From Saprospirales bacterium GYS_P2D (GTDB lineage: Bacteria; Bacteroidota; Bacteroidia; Chitinophagales; Saprospiraceae), in the NCBI GenBank assembly GCA_009833045.1, contig WUUP01000001.1:427586-491585 (forward strand): 64,000 bases of DNA, given 5' to 3'. Below the pieces are notes generated by a model. The model ran no database searches. It was not told the DNA's origin and was given only the letters and a program-made list of their open reading frames with translations. Shown here in pieces: positions 6,824-16,243 of this stretch. The position numbers were made by a program, and so were the translations under genes. Within the stretch, counting starts at the first letter, position 1, and each line of letters opens with the position of its first letter.

Positions 6824-8683
6824 ATGGCAAAGTTTTCGATAAATCTGAAAGATGGAAGTGTCAAGCAGGAAGAAGAGAAAGATATTATCGTAGGTATCGA
6901 TCTGGGCACGACGAATAGTCTGGTCGCCTATATCAATGAGGGGCAGCCGGAGATACTCCGTACTCCGACAGCGTCCAAAGCTCTGGTCCCGTCTATCGTA
7001 CATTTTGACGAGAGTGGCTCGGTAGTAGTCGGCGACGCAGCTAAAGAAATGCTCATCTCTGCGCCAGAGCGTACCATATATAGTGTCAAGCGCCTCCTGG
7101 GCAAATCATACACGGACATCTCAGAGATCAAGGATCTTCTCGGCTATACCATCATAGACGAAGATGAAGATACGCTGGTCAAGATCAAGGTCGGAGATAG
7201 ATACTACTCTCCTATCGAGCTCTCTGCGGAGATACTCCGAGAACTCAAGCGAGTAGCGGAAAGTCGGCTCGAGGCCAAAATCGAAAAAGCGGTCATCACA
7301 GTACCCGCCTACTTCAATGACTCACAGCGTCAGGCGACTCGTGATGCTGGCAAGCTCGCAGGGCTCGATGTCCTACGCATCGTCAATGAGCCCACAGCAG
7401 CCAGTCTCGCATACGGTATCGGTACCTCTCGAGAGCAGGCCGAGACGATCGCTGTCTATGATCTCGGCGGAGGCACCTTTGATATCAGCATACTGGAGAT
7501 TCAGGATGGGATATTCGAGGTCTTAGCCACTAATGGTGATACCTTCCTCGGAGGTGATGATTTTGATAGAGCTATCATCGACTACTGGATGGAGACCTAT
7601 AGTATCCCTGCTCAGCTACTCGAGGATAAAGCCTTTGGCCAGATGATACGACTACAGGCTGAGGAAGCTAAAAAGACGCTGAGCTCTTCATCCGAGTATT
7701 CCTTCAGCTTTGAAAATCAAGAATTCAGTATCACCAAAGAAACATTTGAATCGATCATATCTCCACTCGTAGATAAGACACTCGAAATCTGTCGCAGATG
7801 TATCGAAGATGCTGATATCGAGCTATCCAGCATAGATCAAGTAGTAATGGTCGGAGGCTCTACCCGAGTACCATTAGTGAAGGAGGTAGTCGCCAAACTA
7901 TTCAAAAAAGAAGTAAATGACACTATCGATCCTGATCAGGTAGTAGCTCTCGGTGCAGCGGTCCAAGCAGACATCCTTGCCGGAAATCGTAAAGATATGC
8001 TCCTACTCGATATCACCCCTCTCTCTCTGGGTATCGAGACGATGGGTGGCCTGATGGACACCATCATCCCTCGTAACTCTAAAGTACCTGCCAAAGCAGG
8101 CCGCCAATACACTACCTCTGTCGATGGACAGACTAAGCTAAAGGTAGCCGTATATCAAGGTGAGCGAGATCTCGTAAAAGACAATCGGAAGCTCGGAGAA
8201 TTCGTACTAAGCGGTATACCGCCCATGGCTGCAGGAATGCCAAAGATCGACATCAAGTTTATCCTCGACGCTGACGGTATCCTGAGAGTGAAAGCCAGCG
8301 AGACCCGATCAAACGTACAGACTGAAGTGCAGATCAAGTCTCAATATGGTATCTCAGAAGAAGAAATGGCACTCATGCTCAAAGACTCTCTGGTCAATGC
8401 TCAGCAGGATATGGATCAGAGAGCACTGATCGAAGCACAAAATGAAGGAAAAAATGTGGCGCTCCACTCTGAGAAATTCATCGAGCAAAACGCTGCGATA
8501 CTGAGTAGTGAGGAGGTTAAGACCCTAAAGTCTCACATCGGTACACTCCGCTCCCAGATCGAGTCAGGCACTAAGGACGATATCAATGGAGCGATGGATG
8601 CGCTCAATGCCTACTCTACCCCATTGGCCCAGCGAGCGCTCGACCATAATATCGCTGTAGCACTCAAAGGAAAAGATCTCTAA
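6824..8683 (+). CDS. hscA: Fe-S cluster assembly chaperone HscA (Hsp70 family)
   Basis: The 619-residue Hsp70 matches HscA in length. Phosphate-binding motif GIDLGTTNS is at about 24-32, the connect/adenosine motifs are YDLGGGTFD and MVGGSTRVP, and the ATPase-SBD linker is LLLDIT. The substrate-binding domain carries the HscA-like segment [20 protein letters not shown] and QIKSQYG. HscA releases Fe-S clusters from the scaffold IscU with co-chaperone HscB; neither partner gene is adjacent here. The short N-terminal segment before the ATPase core ([18 protein letters not shown]) is typical of Bacteroidota HscA. It is followed after one base by the GH3-family gene, so they share an operon. Confidence 0.9.
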   Translation: MAKFSINLKDGSVKQEEEKDIIVGIDLGTTNSLVAYINEGQPEILRTPTASKALVPSIVHFDESGSVVVGDAAKEMLISAPERTIYSVKRLLGKSYTDISEIKDLLGYTIIDEDEDTLVKIKVGDRYYSPIELSAEILRELKRVAESRLEAKIEKAVITVPAYFNDSQRQATRDAGKLAGLDVLRIVNEPTAASLAYGIGTSREQAETIAVYDLGGGTFDISILEIQDGIFEVLATNGDTFLGGDDFDRAIIDYWMETYSIPAQLLEDKAFGQMIRLQAEEAKKTLSSSSEYSFSFENQEFSITKETFESIISPLVDKTLEICRRCIEDADIELSSIDQVVMVGGSTRVPLVKEVVAKLFKKEVNDTIDPDQVVALGAAVQADILAGNRKDMLLLDITPLSLGIETMGGLMDTIIPRNSKVPAKAGRQYTTSVDGQTKLKVAVYQGERDLVKDNRKLGEFVLSGIPPMAAGMPKIDIKFILDADGILRVKASETRSNVQTEVQIKSQYGISEEEMALMLKDSLVNAQQDMDQRALIEAQNEGKNVALHSEKFIEQNAAILSSEEVKTLKSHIGTLRSQIESGTKDDINGAMDALNAYSTPLAQRALDHNIAVALKGKDL

Positions 8684-8684
8684 G

Positions 8685-10190
8685 ATGAAGTCGCTACTCA
8701 TACGACCATATGCTAAGTATATCGCTGCGCAGACTGATCGAGTACGCAGACATGCAGTGAGTGATCAGAAGCGCATCCTACAGCAGATCGTTAAGAAGGC
8801 CGCTCAGACGCAGTTTGGTAGAGATCATGGATTCGCAGAGATAGAGAGCTACGAGGACTTTCGTCAAAGGGTCCCGATCCGTGACTACGAGCAGGGACGG
8901 GCTTACTACGATCAAATCAGAGATGGTGTCAGCGATGTCTGCTGGCCTGGCAAGCCAAAGTACTTCGCTAAAACATCCGGGACCACTTCTGGCACTAAGT
9001 ACATCCCGATCACCAATGACAGCATGCCTAATCATATCCATACAGCACGTATGAGCCTGATGAACTATGCCGCTCAGGGCAAAAATACTCGGATGTTTGA
9101 TGGTAAGGTGATGTTCTTATCAGGATCGCCTACGATGATCGAGACGAATGGCATCCTCACAGGACGCCTCTCTGGCATCGTGAATCATGAAATCCCCAGC
9201 TGGCTAAAAGGCAATCAGCTCCCCAGCTACGAGACCAACTGTATCGAAGAATGGGAAGACAAAGTCGATCAAATCGTAAAAGAAACTGCACATCAAGATC
9301 TACGTCTCATTAGCGGTATACCGCCATGGGTGCAGATGTATTTTGAGCGGCTACTCGAGTATACGAGCAAGCAAAATATCAAACAGGTATTTCCTAATCT
9401 GCAAGTATTCGCCTATGGTGGGGTCAACTATGAGCCCTATCGTCAGAGCATTGAGTCACTCATCGGAGAGCGGATCGATAGCCTTGAGACATTCCCTGCA
9501 TCGGAGGGTTTCATTGCTTTTCAGGATACACAGCCACATGGCGGTCTACTGCTCAATACTAACTCGGGGATATTCTTTGAGTTTGTACCCTTAGCGGAAA
9601 TACACAATGAATCTCCTACCAGACTATCACTCGATCAGGTGGAGCTGGGCCAGGACTACGCCATCATCATCAATAATAATGCAGGTCTCTGGGGATACAA
9701 TATAGGCGACACGGTGAGATTCGTCTCTAAGGATCCCTATCGCTTAGTCGTGAGTGGTCGGATCAAGCATTTCATCTCTGCATTTGGCGAGCATGTGATC
9801 GCTAAGGAGATCGAAGAGGCCCTGCTATCAGCGACTAAGGCTAAAGGAATAGCTGTGAATGAATTCACCGTAGCGCCACAGGTCAATCCTCAGGACTATG
9901 ACCAGCCGTATCATGAGTGGTTCATTGAGTTTGAAAATCAGCCTGATAATCTATCACAGCTCGAGCTCCAGATCGACAATGCCCTCCGAGAGCAAAACAT
10001 CTACTACGATGATCTCATCACGGGTAATATCCTGCGTTCATTAGTCATACGTCCTCTGCAGAAAGATGCCTTTCGTACTCTCATGAAGCACCGAGGTAAA
10101 CTCGGAGGCCAAAACAAAGTACCTCGTCTTAGCAATGATCGAAAAATAGCCGATGAGCTGTATCAGTATGGACTCATTCATTTAAAGTAA
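8685..10190 (+). CDS. GH3-family acyl-adenylating enzyme (auxin-responsive promoter family)
   Basis: The 501-residue protein resembles plant GH3 acyl-acid amido synthetases, which adenylate a carboxylic acid and couple it to an amino acid. It shows the family start (ILQQIVKKAAQTQFGRDHGF), the P-loop-like nucleotide motif KTSGTTSGTKYIP, the YGGVNYEPY and SEGFIAFQD segments of the acyl-adenylate site, and a C-terminal domain beginning near SGRIKHFISAFGEHV. Bacterial GH3 proteins are common in Bacteroidota but their substrates are mostly unknown. The ATG lies one base after the hscA stop, arguing for coupled expression. The link to Fe-S chaperoning is not understood. Confidence 0.88.
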   Translation: MKSLLIRPYAKYIAAQTDRVRRHAVSDQKRILQQIVKKAAQTQFGRDHGFAEIESYEDFRQRVPIRDYEQGRAYYDQIRDGVSDVCWPGKPKYFAKTSGTTSGTKYIPITNDSMPNHIHTARMSLMNYAAQGKNTRMFDGKVMFLSGSPTMIETNGILTGRLSGIVNHEIPSWLKGNQLPSYETNCIEEWEDKVDQIVKETAHQDLRLISGIPPWVQMYFERLLEYTSKQNIKQVFPNLQVFAYGGVNYEPYRQSIESLIGERIDSLETFPASEGFIAFQDTQPHGGLLLNTNSGIFFEFVPLAEIHNESPTRLSLDQVELGQDYAIIINNNAGLWGYNIGDTVRFVSKDPYRLVVSGRIKHFISAFGEHVIAKEIEEALLSATKAKGIAVNEFTVAPQVNPQDYDQPYHEWFIEFENQPDNLSQLELQIDNALREQNIYYDDLITGNILRSLVIRPLQKDAFRTLMKHRGKLGGQNKVPRLSNDRKIADELYQYGLIHLK

Positions 10191-10245
10191 TCTTAAAAAC
10201 TTCATACTATCACTGTTTAAGTGCATCCTTGCATTGAAATTAATA

Positions 10246-10276
10246 TTGTCAAAGAAGTGTAAAAGCTCTAATTTTG
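10246..10276 (+). promoter_or_regulatory. Promoter of the bamD operon
   Basis: A -33-like TTG (10246-10248) is followed after 20 bases by TAATTTTG (10269-10276), matching TAnnTTTG. A start site about 5-7 bases downstream would give an almost leaderless bamD mRNA, as the ATG is at 10283. Confidence 0.6.
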
Positions 10277-10282
10277 CGGCCC

Positions 10283-11089
10283 ATGATTAGAAAACTATAT
10301 TTTCCTTTCCTCATATTGGTCATCCTCATCAGCGCCTGCAAGTCAGAGTTTGAGAAGGTGCGTACCAGCAATGATCCTGATCTCATCTATGAGAAGGCCA
10401 ATGCACTCTATGAAGAAGGCGACTATAATAAAGCTATCCTGCTCTATGAGCTGATCATCCCTGCCTATCGAGGACGATCAGAGGCAGAGACCCTCAACTA
10501 TAAGTTTGCTCAGGCACACTATAATAACCGTAGCTATATCCTGAGTTCGCATTATTTCAAGACTTTCGCTGATACCTATACTACCTCACCAAGACGTGAA
10601 GAGGCACTCTATCTCTATGCCATGAGTGAGTATCAACAGTCGCCGAAGTTTAAACTCGACCAGACTAACTCTAACAAGGCAATAGAAGCTTTTCAGATGT
10701 TTGTCAATACATATCCTAATAGCGATCGAGTAGATAATGCAAATCAGATCATGGATCAGCTCAGAGATAAGCTGGAGGAGAAAGCATTTGCCACCTGTGA
10801 GCTCTACTACAATCTAAAGAACTATAGCTCTGCGATTCAGTCATTGGAGAATCTACTGAAGGACTATCCAGGATCTGAGCAAGCAGAAGATGCTTTATTC
10901 CTGTTGGCGAAAGCCAGCTACGAATGGGCAAATAAGAGTATTTATACTCGTCAAGAAGAAAGATATAACCTGACTATGGAAAAGTGCGATCTATTCATAA
11001 AGCGCTACCCTGAGTCGGAGTATACAGATAAAGTAATCGATTATAAAAATAACTGCCTAAAGGCAATAAACAGTTTGACAAATGGCTGA
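10283..11089 (+). CDS. bamD: Outer membrane protein assembly lipoprotein BamD
   Basis: The 268-residue lipoprotein of the BAM complex helps BamA fold beta-barrel proteins into the outer membrane. The signal peptide MIRKLYFPFLILVILISAC ends in lipobox Cys19. The mature part is built of TPR-like helices (YEKANALYEEGDYNKAILLYE, then AIEAFQMFVNTYPNS and AIQSLENLLKDYPGS), as in YfiO/BamD. The start is placed at the ATG at 10283 rather than the in-frame TTG at 10274, because the TTG lies inside the promoter -7 element. The 3' end overlaps the omega gene by 8 bases. Order bamD-omega-coaBC-porD is conserved across the phylum. Confidence 0.92.
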   Translation: MIRKLYFPFLILVILISACKSEFEKVRTSNDPDLIYEKANALYEEGDYNKAILLYELIIPAYRGRSEAETLNYKFAQAHYNNRSYILSSHYFKTFADTYTTSPRREEALYLYAMSEYQQSPKFKLDQTNSNKAIEAFQMFVNTYPNSDRVDNANQIMDQLRDKLEEKAFATCELYYNLKNYSSAIQSLENLLKDYPGSEQAEDALFLLAKASYEWANKSIYTRQEERYNLTMEKCDLFIKRYPESEYTDKVIDYKNNCLKAINSLTNG

Positions 11090-11420
11090 TATCAAGACAC
11101 AAGTACAAGGAATCGATCCCAATCTACGTGCACAGAATCTACAGGACATGTCATCACGTACGACTAATATCTATGAGTCTATCAGTGTGATGGAGATGAG
11201 AGCTCGTGAGCTCAATACAGCTATCAAACATGAGCTCCATGGAAAGTTAGAAGAATTCGCTGTGACTACAGACACGATCGAGGAGATCCAAGAAAACAAA
11301 GAGCAGATCGAAATCTCTAAGTTTTATGAGAAGCTCCCTAATCCTGCTGTTATCGCTACTAATGAATTTATCGAAGGCAGACTCAAGTCCAACTATAAGG
11401 ACGAGGAGTTTGACTTTTAA
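11082..11420 (+). CDS. rpoZ: RNA polymerase omega subunit (Bacteroidota type)
   Basis: The 112-residue protein matches the divergent Bacteroidota omega. The core RTTNIYESISVMEMRARELN corresponds to the conserved helix contacting the beta' C-terminus. It is followed by the phylum-specific EEIQENKEQIEISKFYEKLPNP. Omega helps assemble and stabilise core RNA polymerase. The gene overlaps bamD by 8 bases. A 7-bp hairpin (11437-11443 with 11454-11460, no T-run) lies between it and coaBC. The N-terminal 30 residues are variable in the family, so the exact start is slightly less sure than the identity. Confidence 0.87.
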   Translation: MADIKTQVQGIDPNLRAQNLQDMSSRTTNIYESISVMEMRARELNTAIKHELHGKLEEFAVTTDTIEEIQENKEQIEISKFYEKLPNPAVIATNEFIEGRLKSNYKDEEFDF

Positions 11421-11472
11421 TCATATCTAATAGCTACGCATCGGGTGCATACTCGATGCGCCCAATATCTCT

Positions 11473-12663
11473 ATGGTGGCGAAAAAAATAGTCATAGCTG
11501 TCAGCGGCAGTATTGCTGCCTATAAATCTTTGCAGCTGGTGAGGCTATTCGTCAAGCAAGGATGCGAAGTAAAAGTCGTCATGACTCCTGCTTCCACGGC
11601 ATTCGTCAGTGCCCTCTCATTCGCCACGCTATCTAAGCATGATGTATCGGTCGATCTCATCGACAATAATACATGGAGCAATCATGTCGAGCTCGGACTA
11701 TGGGCAGATATCATGATAGTAGCACCTGCTACTGCATCGAGCATCGCCAAGATGGCTAACGGTGTCTGTGACAACATGCTCATCGCCACCTATCTCAGCG
11801 CTAAGTGTCCCGTGTATATAGCTCCAGCGATGGATCTCGATATGTGGCAGCACCCATCGACTCTACGCAATATCGAGCTACTCCAAAGCTATGGGAATAC
11901 TATCATCCCAGTCGGACATGGCGAGCTCGCCAGTGGCCTAATAGGTGCTGGGAGGATGGCGGAGCCAGAGGATATCGTCGAGTATGTACTCAGTAGAGAG
12001 TCGCTCCCTCAAGATCTATCAGGGCGTCATGTAGTGATCACTGCTGGCCCCACTAAGGAGGCTTTTGATCCTGTGAGATTCATCTCTAATCATAGCACGG
12101 GTCGCATGGGTATCTGTCTGGCAGAAGAATGTGCAGATCGTGGCGCTATCGTAGATCTCATACTGGGTCCAACCAATCTCTCCATAGAGCACAGCGGTGT
12201 CACCGTGACTAATGTCATCTCTGCTCAGGATATGTGCGATGCTACAGTAGCGGCATATACGAATGCTGACGTCGCCATACTCGCAGCGGCAGTAGCTGAC
12301 TATCGACCTAAAAATGTCAGCGACGAAAAAATCAAGAAGAAGAAAGGCGATATGACGATCGAGCTGGAGCGTACTCCTGACATCGCTCAGACACTCGGAG
12401 GATCCAAAAAAGCAGGGCAACTCACCATAGGATTTGCACTGGAAACTCAAAATGCCCTGGAGAATGCCAAAAGCAAACTGGAGCGAAAGAACTTTGATTT
12501 CATCGTGCTCAACTCACTAAAAGATGAGGGAGCTGGCTTTCAACACAATACCAATAAAGTTTCTATCGTCCATAAAGGTGGAGATGTCAATGAGTATCCG
12601 CTCAAGTCTAAAAAAGAAGTGGCTCATGACATCATCAATGAAATTATTCCTTTATTGAAATAA
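11473..12663 (+). CDS. coaBC: Bifunctional phosphopantothenoylcysteine decarboxylase/synthetase
   Basis: The 396-residue enzyme performs two steps of coenzyme A synthesis. The N-terminal flavoprotein domain (about 1-175, CoaC) decarboxylates phosphopantothenoylcysteine: start KIVIAVSGSIAAYKS, active-site His in NHVELG, and PAMD...M. The C-terminal domain (about 185-396, CoaB) makes phosphopantothenoylcysteine: VVITAGPTKEAFDPVRFISNHSTGRMG, then the AAVADYRP and KIKKKKGD motifs. Fusion of both domains is normal in bacteria. It lies 52 bases after the omega gene and 10 bases before porD. Confidence 0.95.
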   Translation: MVAKKIVIAVSGSIAAYKSLQLVRLFVKQGCEVKVVMTPASTAFVSALSFATLSKHDVSVDLIDNNTWSNHVELGLWADIMIVAPATASSIAKMANGVCDNMLIATYLSAKCPVYIAPAMDLDMWQHPSTLRNIELLQSYGNTIIPVGHGELASGLIGAGRMAEPEDIVEYVLSRESLPQDLSGRHVVITAGPTKEAFDPVRFISNHSTGRMGICLAEECADRGAIVDLILGPTNLSIEHSGVTVTNVISAQDMCDATVAAYTNADVAILAAAVADYRPKNVSDEKIKKKKGDMTIELERTPDIAQTLGGSKKAGQLTIGFALETQNALENAKSKLERKNFDFIVLNSLKDEGAGFQHNTNKVSIVHKGGDVNEYPLKSKKEVAHDIINEIIPLLK

Positions 12664-12673
12664 GGCCCAAACA

Positions 12674-13591
12674 TTGAAAACTAATCATATCCGCTTTATC
12701 AGTATCGCACTCTTGAGTGTACTTTTCTTATCTAAGTCTGTCATGGCTCAGGAGTTTAACCTTGATGTCAAGGTCAATACACCTACGCTCAAAGTCGCCG
12801 ATCCTAAGACGCTATCAACGCTGGAGAAGGCTATACGAGAGTTTTATAATGATCGTAAATGGACCTCTGATGACTACGAGTCCGAGGAGCGTATAGAAGG
12901 CTCCATTCAGATCAATATCAAGGATGACCCTACGGCAAATACTTTCACCGCTGATATGTACATCAGTACAGGACGACCGGTGTATATGAGTAATTATACT
13001 TCGCCAGTGATCAATCATGTAGAGAAGGATATCTCATTTACTTACAATGAACTGGACCCACTGCGGGATAATAGAGCGACATTCACGGATAATCTCTCAG
13101 CGATCCTGACTTACTATGCCTATATTATGCTGGGTTTTGATTATGATACCTTTAGTCCATTAGGTGGAGATGAGCACTTCAAGACAGCTAATAACATAGT
13201 GGCTAATATCCCACCAAATATATCCAGCCAAGATCGTAGCTGGTCATCTCTCGGAGGTGACAGAAATCGGTACTGGCTCGTCGAAAACCTACTCAACTCT
13301 CGAGTCAGACGCTACAGACAGGCTGTATATAGCTACCACAGAAATGGCCTCGATAAAATGGAATCAGACGCCGTCGTCAGCAAAGCTATCATGCTCAGTG
13401 CGCTGAAGGAAGTACAGGCTGTCAATGAAGTATATCCTAATACGATGATCCTTCAGATGTTTTCTAATAGTAAGCGAGCTGAAATACTCGAGATATTCAA
13501 AAATTCTATAAAGTCTGAGCAACGCCAAGTCTATGACATCATGTCAAAGGTCGATCCATCTCAAGCGGACTTCCTAAAAGAGCTACGATAG
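12674..13591 (+). CDS. porD: Type IX secretion system protein PorD (DUF4835)
   Basis: The 305-residue periplasmic protein has an N-terminal signal peptide (about 1-25, ending VMAQ before EFNLDV). The DUF4835/PorD core includes LEKAIREFYNDRKWT, EERIEGSIQINI, FTADMYISTGRPVY, and the LSAILTYYAYIMLGFDYDTFSPLGG signature in the middle. PorD is required for type IX secretion in Porphyromonas and gliding relatives; its exact role is unclear. The start is a TTG (12674), the only start codon before the signal peptide core. Position after coaBC is the usual one in the phylum. Three other genes in the window encode or probably use T9SS sorting domains, so the system is presumably active. Confidence 0.9.
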   Translation: MKTNHIRFISIALLSVLFLSKSVMAQEFNLDVKVNTPTLKVADPKTLSTLEKAIREFYNDRKWTSDDYESEERIEGSIQINIKDDPTANTFTADMYISTGRPVYMSNYTSPVINHVEKDISFTYNELDPLRDNRATFTDNLSAILTYYAYIMLGFDYDTFSPLGGDEHFKTANNIVANIPPNISSQDRSWSSLGGDRNRYWLVENLLNSRVRRYRQAVYSYHRNGLDKMESDAVVSKAIMLSALKEVQAVNEVYPNTMILQMFSNSKRAEILEIFKNSIKSEQRQVYDIMSKVDPSQADFLKELR

Positions 13592-13615
13592 TATAGCTCT
13601 ACCCTTTTGGTCTTT

Positions 13616-13978
13616 TTAATTATTTTCGTCTGTGTTGATTCCGTCGAATAGCTGATTGAGCTTATACATTTCGTCGAGAGTATCATCTATATAGATATCG
13701 ATGTCCGGTATACGTCTGACATGCTTTCGCACTCGCTGAGTGAGTTGATTTTTGAGTCTATGCTTGCTCTCATTGATGAGCTGCATGACAGCTGTTTTGT
13801 TTTCTGTATTGAATATGCTCACATAGATCTTAGCTAATCCCAAATCTGGACTCATCACCACATTCGTCACTGAGACTAATACGTCTGTGTCATAGATATA
13901 ATGTCCTTCCTGCTGTAATACTATGCTGAAATGCCTTTTAATCATTTCGGCCACCTGCATCTGTCTTCTTGATCCCAT
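13616..13978 (-). CDS. rbfA: Ribosome-binding factor A
   Basis: The 120-residue KH-fold protein binds immature 30S subunits and helps 16S rRNA 5' end maturation, notably in the cold. Family features are MGSRRQMQVAEMIKRHFSIV at the start, VVMSPDLGLAKIYVSIF in the middle, and RVRKHVRRIPDIDIYIDDTLD with the KH-like turn. The start is set at the ATG 13976-13978, because RbfA proteins begin at this point and the 18-residue extension has no likeness. It is convergent with porD (24 bases between stops) and divergent from recG. Confidence 0.93.
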   Translation of the reverse strand: MGSRRQMQVAEMIKRHFSIVLQQEGHYIYDTDVLVSVTNVVMSPDLGLAKIYVSIFNTENKTAVMQLINESKHRLKNQLTQRVRKHVRRIPDIDIYIDDTLDEMYKLNQLFDGINTDENN

Positions 13979-14065
13979 TGGAGTGGTTTTTTGGTAATAT
14001 ATAAAAGGATGATAATCAAATATACGAATCATTTGGCTGCGAAAATGAGCCCTTTAGTTTGAATC

Positions 14066-16243
14066 GTGTCTTACCAACTGCTTAAACAGTCTAAAAGTTT
14101 CAAGCATTTTAATGGAGTAAGTATTTTTGCCATAGTGTCCAGACCAGATCGCATATTATCTCGCAAAATAGAATTCGTCAAAGGCGTCGGAGAGAGTCGT
14201 GCTAAGCTGCTATTTTCTGAGCTCGGAGTACGCACTGTAGAAGATTTGCTTCAGATATTCCCATTCAGATATGATGACAGATCAGTCTATCATTTGATCA
14301 AAGATGTGCAGGATGGAGACTATGTCCAGCTCAAGGGCGAAGTACTAAGTCTTGAAAAAGTAAAAGGGAAATATAAGAACCGACTACGGGGCACTTTCAA
14401 AGATGGCAGTGGATTTTTAGAATTGACATGGTTTCAGGGGGCGAAATGGATAGTCGATCAGATCAAACTGAATACGGAGTATGTGCTCTATGGCAAGGTC
14501 AAAATCTACAAAGGAGTCAAATCTATCGCTCATCCTGAGCTCGAGCTCGCCAGCGATCATCAGAGCAAGTCGTCCTACCTACCTGTCTATGCCTCTACTG
14601 AAAAGCTCAACTCCCGTGGGCTCAATATGAAAGCACGCAGAAATATCGTCCTCAATATACTCCAACAACTCTCAGAAAAAGTCCTCCCAGAGACGCTACC
14701 AGTAGATGTCGTCACTCAGCTAAAGCTTTGCAGTCGACTCCAGAGCTACCAATGGATTCACTTCCCCGAGACTAATGACGCTATCGCCTCAGCTACTAAT
14801 CGATTAAAGTTTGAAGAGCTATACTTCTTACAACTGAAGATACTGCAGCAAAAACGCATCAGAGAAAGTAAACTCATAGGTATCAACTTTGATACCATAG
14901 GCAGGCATTTCAATAAGTTCTATTATGAGAAATTAGAGTTTGAGCTGACTGATGCCCAAAAGCGAGTGATAAAAGAGATACGAGCCGATATGGGTAGAGG
15001 CATCCAGATGAATCGACTCCTACAAGGCGATGTGGGCTCTGGCAAAACGATAGTCGCCCTCATGTCGATGCTCATCGCTATAGACAATGGGTATCAGACC
15101 TGCATGTTGGCCCCTACCGAGATACTGGCCCAGCAGCACTATCAGTCCATCTCAGAGTCTGTTCAGGGCCTCGGAGTGCAGGTAGCCTTTCTCTCAGGAT
15201 CAGTGAAAGGCAAAACTCGTAAAGAACTCCTACACTATCTAAAGGATGGCCATATCGATATACTCGTAGGGACACATGCTATACTGGAGGATCCCGTCAG
15301 ATTTGACAGATTAGGTCTTGCTGTGACGGATGAGCAGCATAGATTTGGAGTCGTCCAGCGATCAAAGCTATGGATGAAGAATAAAGATATCCCTCCGCAT
15401 ATCTTGGTCATGACAGCCACTCCTATACCACGGACGCTGGCCATGACGGCTTATGGCGATCTCGATGTCTCAGTGATCGATGAACTACCTCCAGGTCGAA
15501 AGCCTGTCAAGACGGTCCATCGCACAGACGGACATCGCTCATTCGTCGTGAAATTCATGAAAGAGGAGATCGCCAAAGGGCGTCAAGTATACGTGGTATA
15601 TCCCCTCATAGAAGAGTCCGCTAAGCTCGACCTCCAAAATCTCCAGGTAGGCTATGAACTACTGCTCAATGACTTCCCTAAGCCTGACTATCAGATATCA
15701 GTCGTCCATGGGCGTATGAAGCCACAGGATAAGGACCATGAGATGCAGCGATTCGTCAGTGGTACTACGCAGATCATGGTAGCGACCACCGTGATCGAGG
15801 TAGGAGTCAATGTGCCTAATGCCTCCATCATGATCATCGAGAATGCTGAGCGATTTGGTCTATCTCAGCTACATCAGCTACGTGGGCGAGTCGGTCGAGG
15901 GGCAGATCAGTCTTTTTGTATACTCATGACGAAGACAGGACTAAGTGAATATGCCCGAAAGCGTATCAAGACGATGTGTGAGACGAATGACGGATTCAAA
16001 ATAGCAGAAGTGGATATGAAGCTCCGAGGTCCTGGAGATATCGAAGGTACTCAGCAGTCAGGAGTCATGGATCTTAAAATCGCTAATATTACAGGAGATA
16101 CACGCATCATGGAAGCCGCCAGATACTTTGCCCTCCAGCTACTCGACAAGGATCCTGAGCTATCAGATTCTAATCACGCTAATACCGCTGTACATCTCAA
16201 TCATATCAAAGCACAACACCAAAACTGGGGTCGCATATCATAA
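14066..16243 (+). CDS. recG: ATP-dependent DNA helicase RecG
   Basis: This is the branched-DNA translocase that remodels stalled forks and Holliday junctions. The N-terminal wedge/OB domain begins at IEFVKGVGESRAKLLF. Helicase motifs are Walker A GDVGSGKT (about 325-332), DEQHRFG for the DExH box, TATPIPRT for motif III, the GRMKPQDK segment, and QLRGRVGRG for motif VI. The C-terminal TRG-like segment covers AEVDMKLRGPGDIEGTQQSG. The 725-residue frame opens with GTG at 14066; a second GTG at 14135 (SRPDRILSRK) gives 702 residues and fits the family start better, so the first 23 residues are doubtful. The 3' end overlaps the convergent channel gene by 6 bases. Confidence 0.95.
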   Translation: MSYQLLKQSKSFKHFNGVSIFAIVSRPDRILSRKIEFVKGVGESRAKLLFSELGVRTVEDLLQIFPFRYDDRSVYHLIKDVQDGDYVQLKGEVLSLEKVKGKYKNRLRGTFKDGSGFLELTWFQGAKWIVDQIKLNTEYVLYGKVKIYKGVKSIAHPELELASDHQSKSSYLPVYASTEKLNSRGLNMKARRNIVLNILQQLSEKVLPETLPVDVVTQLKLCSRLQSYQWIHFPETNDAIASATNRLKFEELYFLQLKILQQKRIRESKLIGINFDTIGRHFNKFYYEKLEFELTDAQKRVIKEIRADMGRGIQMNRLLQGDVGSGKTIVALMSMLIAIDNGYQTCMLAPTEILAQQHYQSISESVQGLGVQVAFLSGSVKGKTRKELLHYLKDGHIDILVGTHAILEDPVRFDRLGLAVTDEQHRFGVVQRSKLWMKNKDIPPHILVMTATPIPRTLAMTAYGDLDVSVIDELPPGRKPVKTVHRTDGHRSFVVKFMKEEIAKGRQVYVVYPLIEESAKLDLQNLQVGYELLLNDFPKPDYQISVVHGRMKPQDKDHEMQRFVSGTTQIMVATTVIEVGVNVPNASIMIIENAERFGLSQLHQLRGRVGRGADQSFCILMTKTGLSEYARKRIKTMCETNDGFKIAEVDMKLRGPGDIEGTQQSGVMDLKIANITGDTRIMEAARYFALQLLDKDPELSDSNHANTAVHLNHIKAQHQNWGRIS

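Noticed and set aside
6761-7003. 81-residue N-terminal extension of the queuosine-precursor transporter
   Set aside because: It overlaps the start of hscA on the other strand and has no family likeness; the ATG at 6758-6760 fits.
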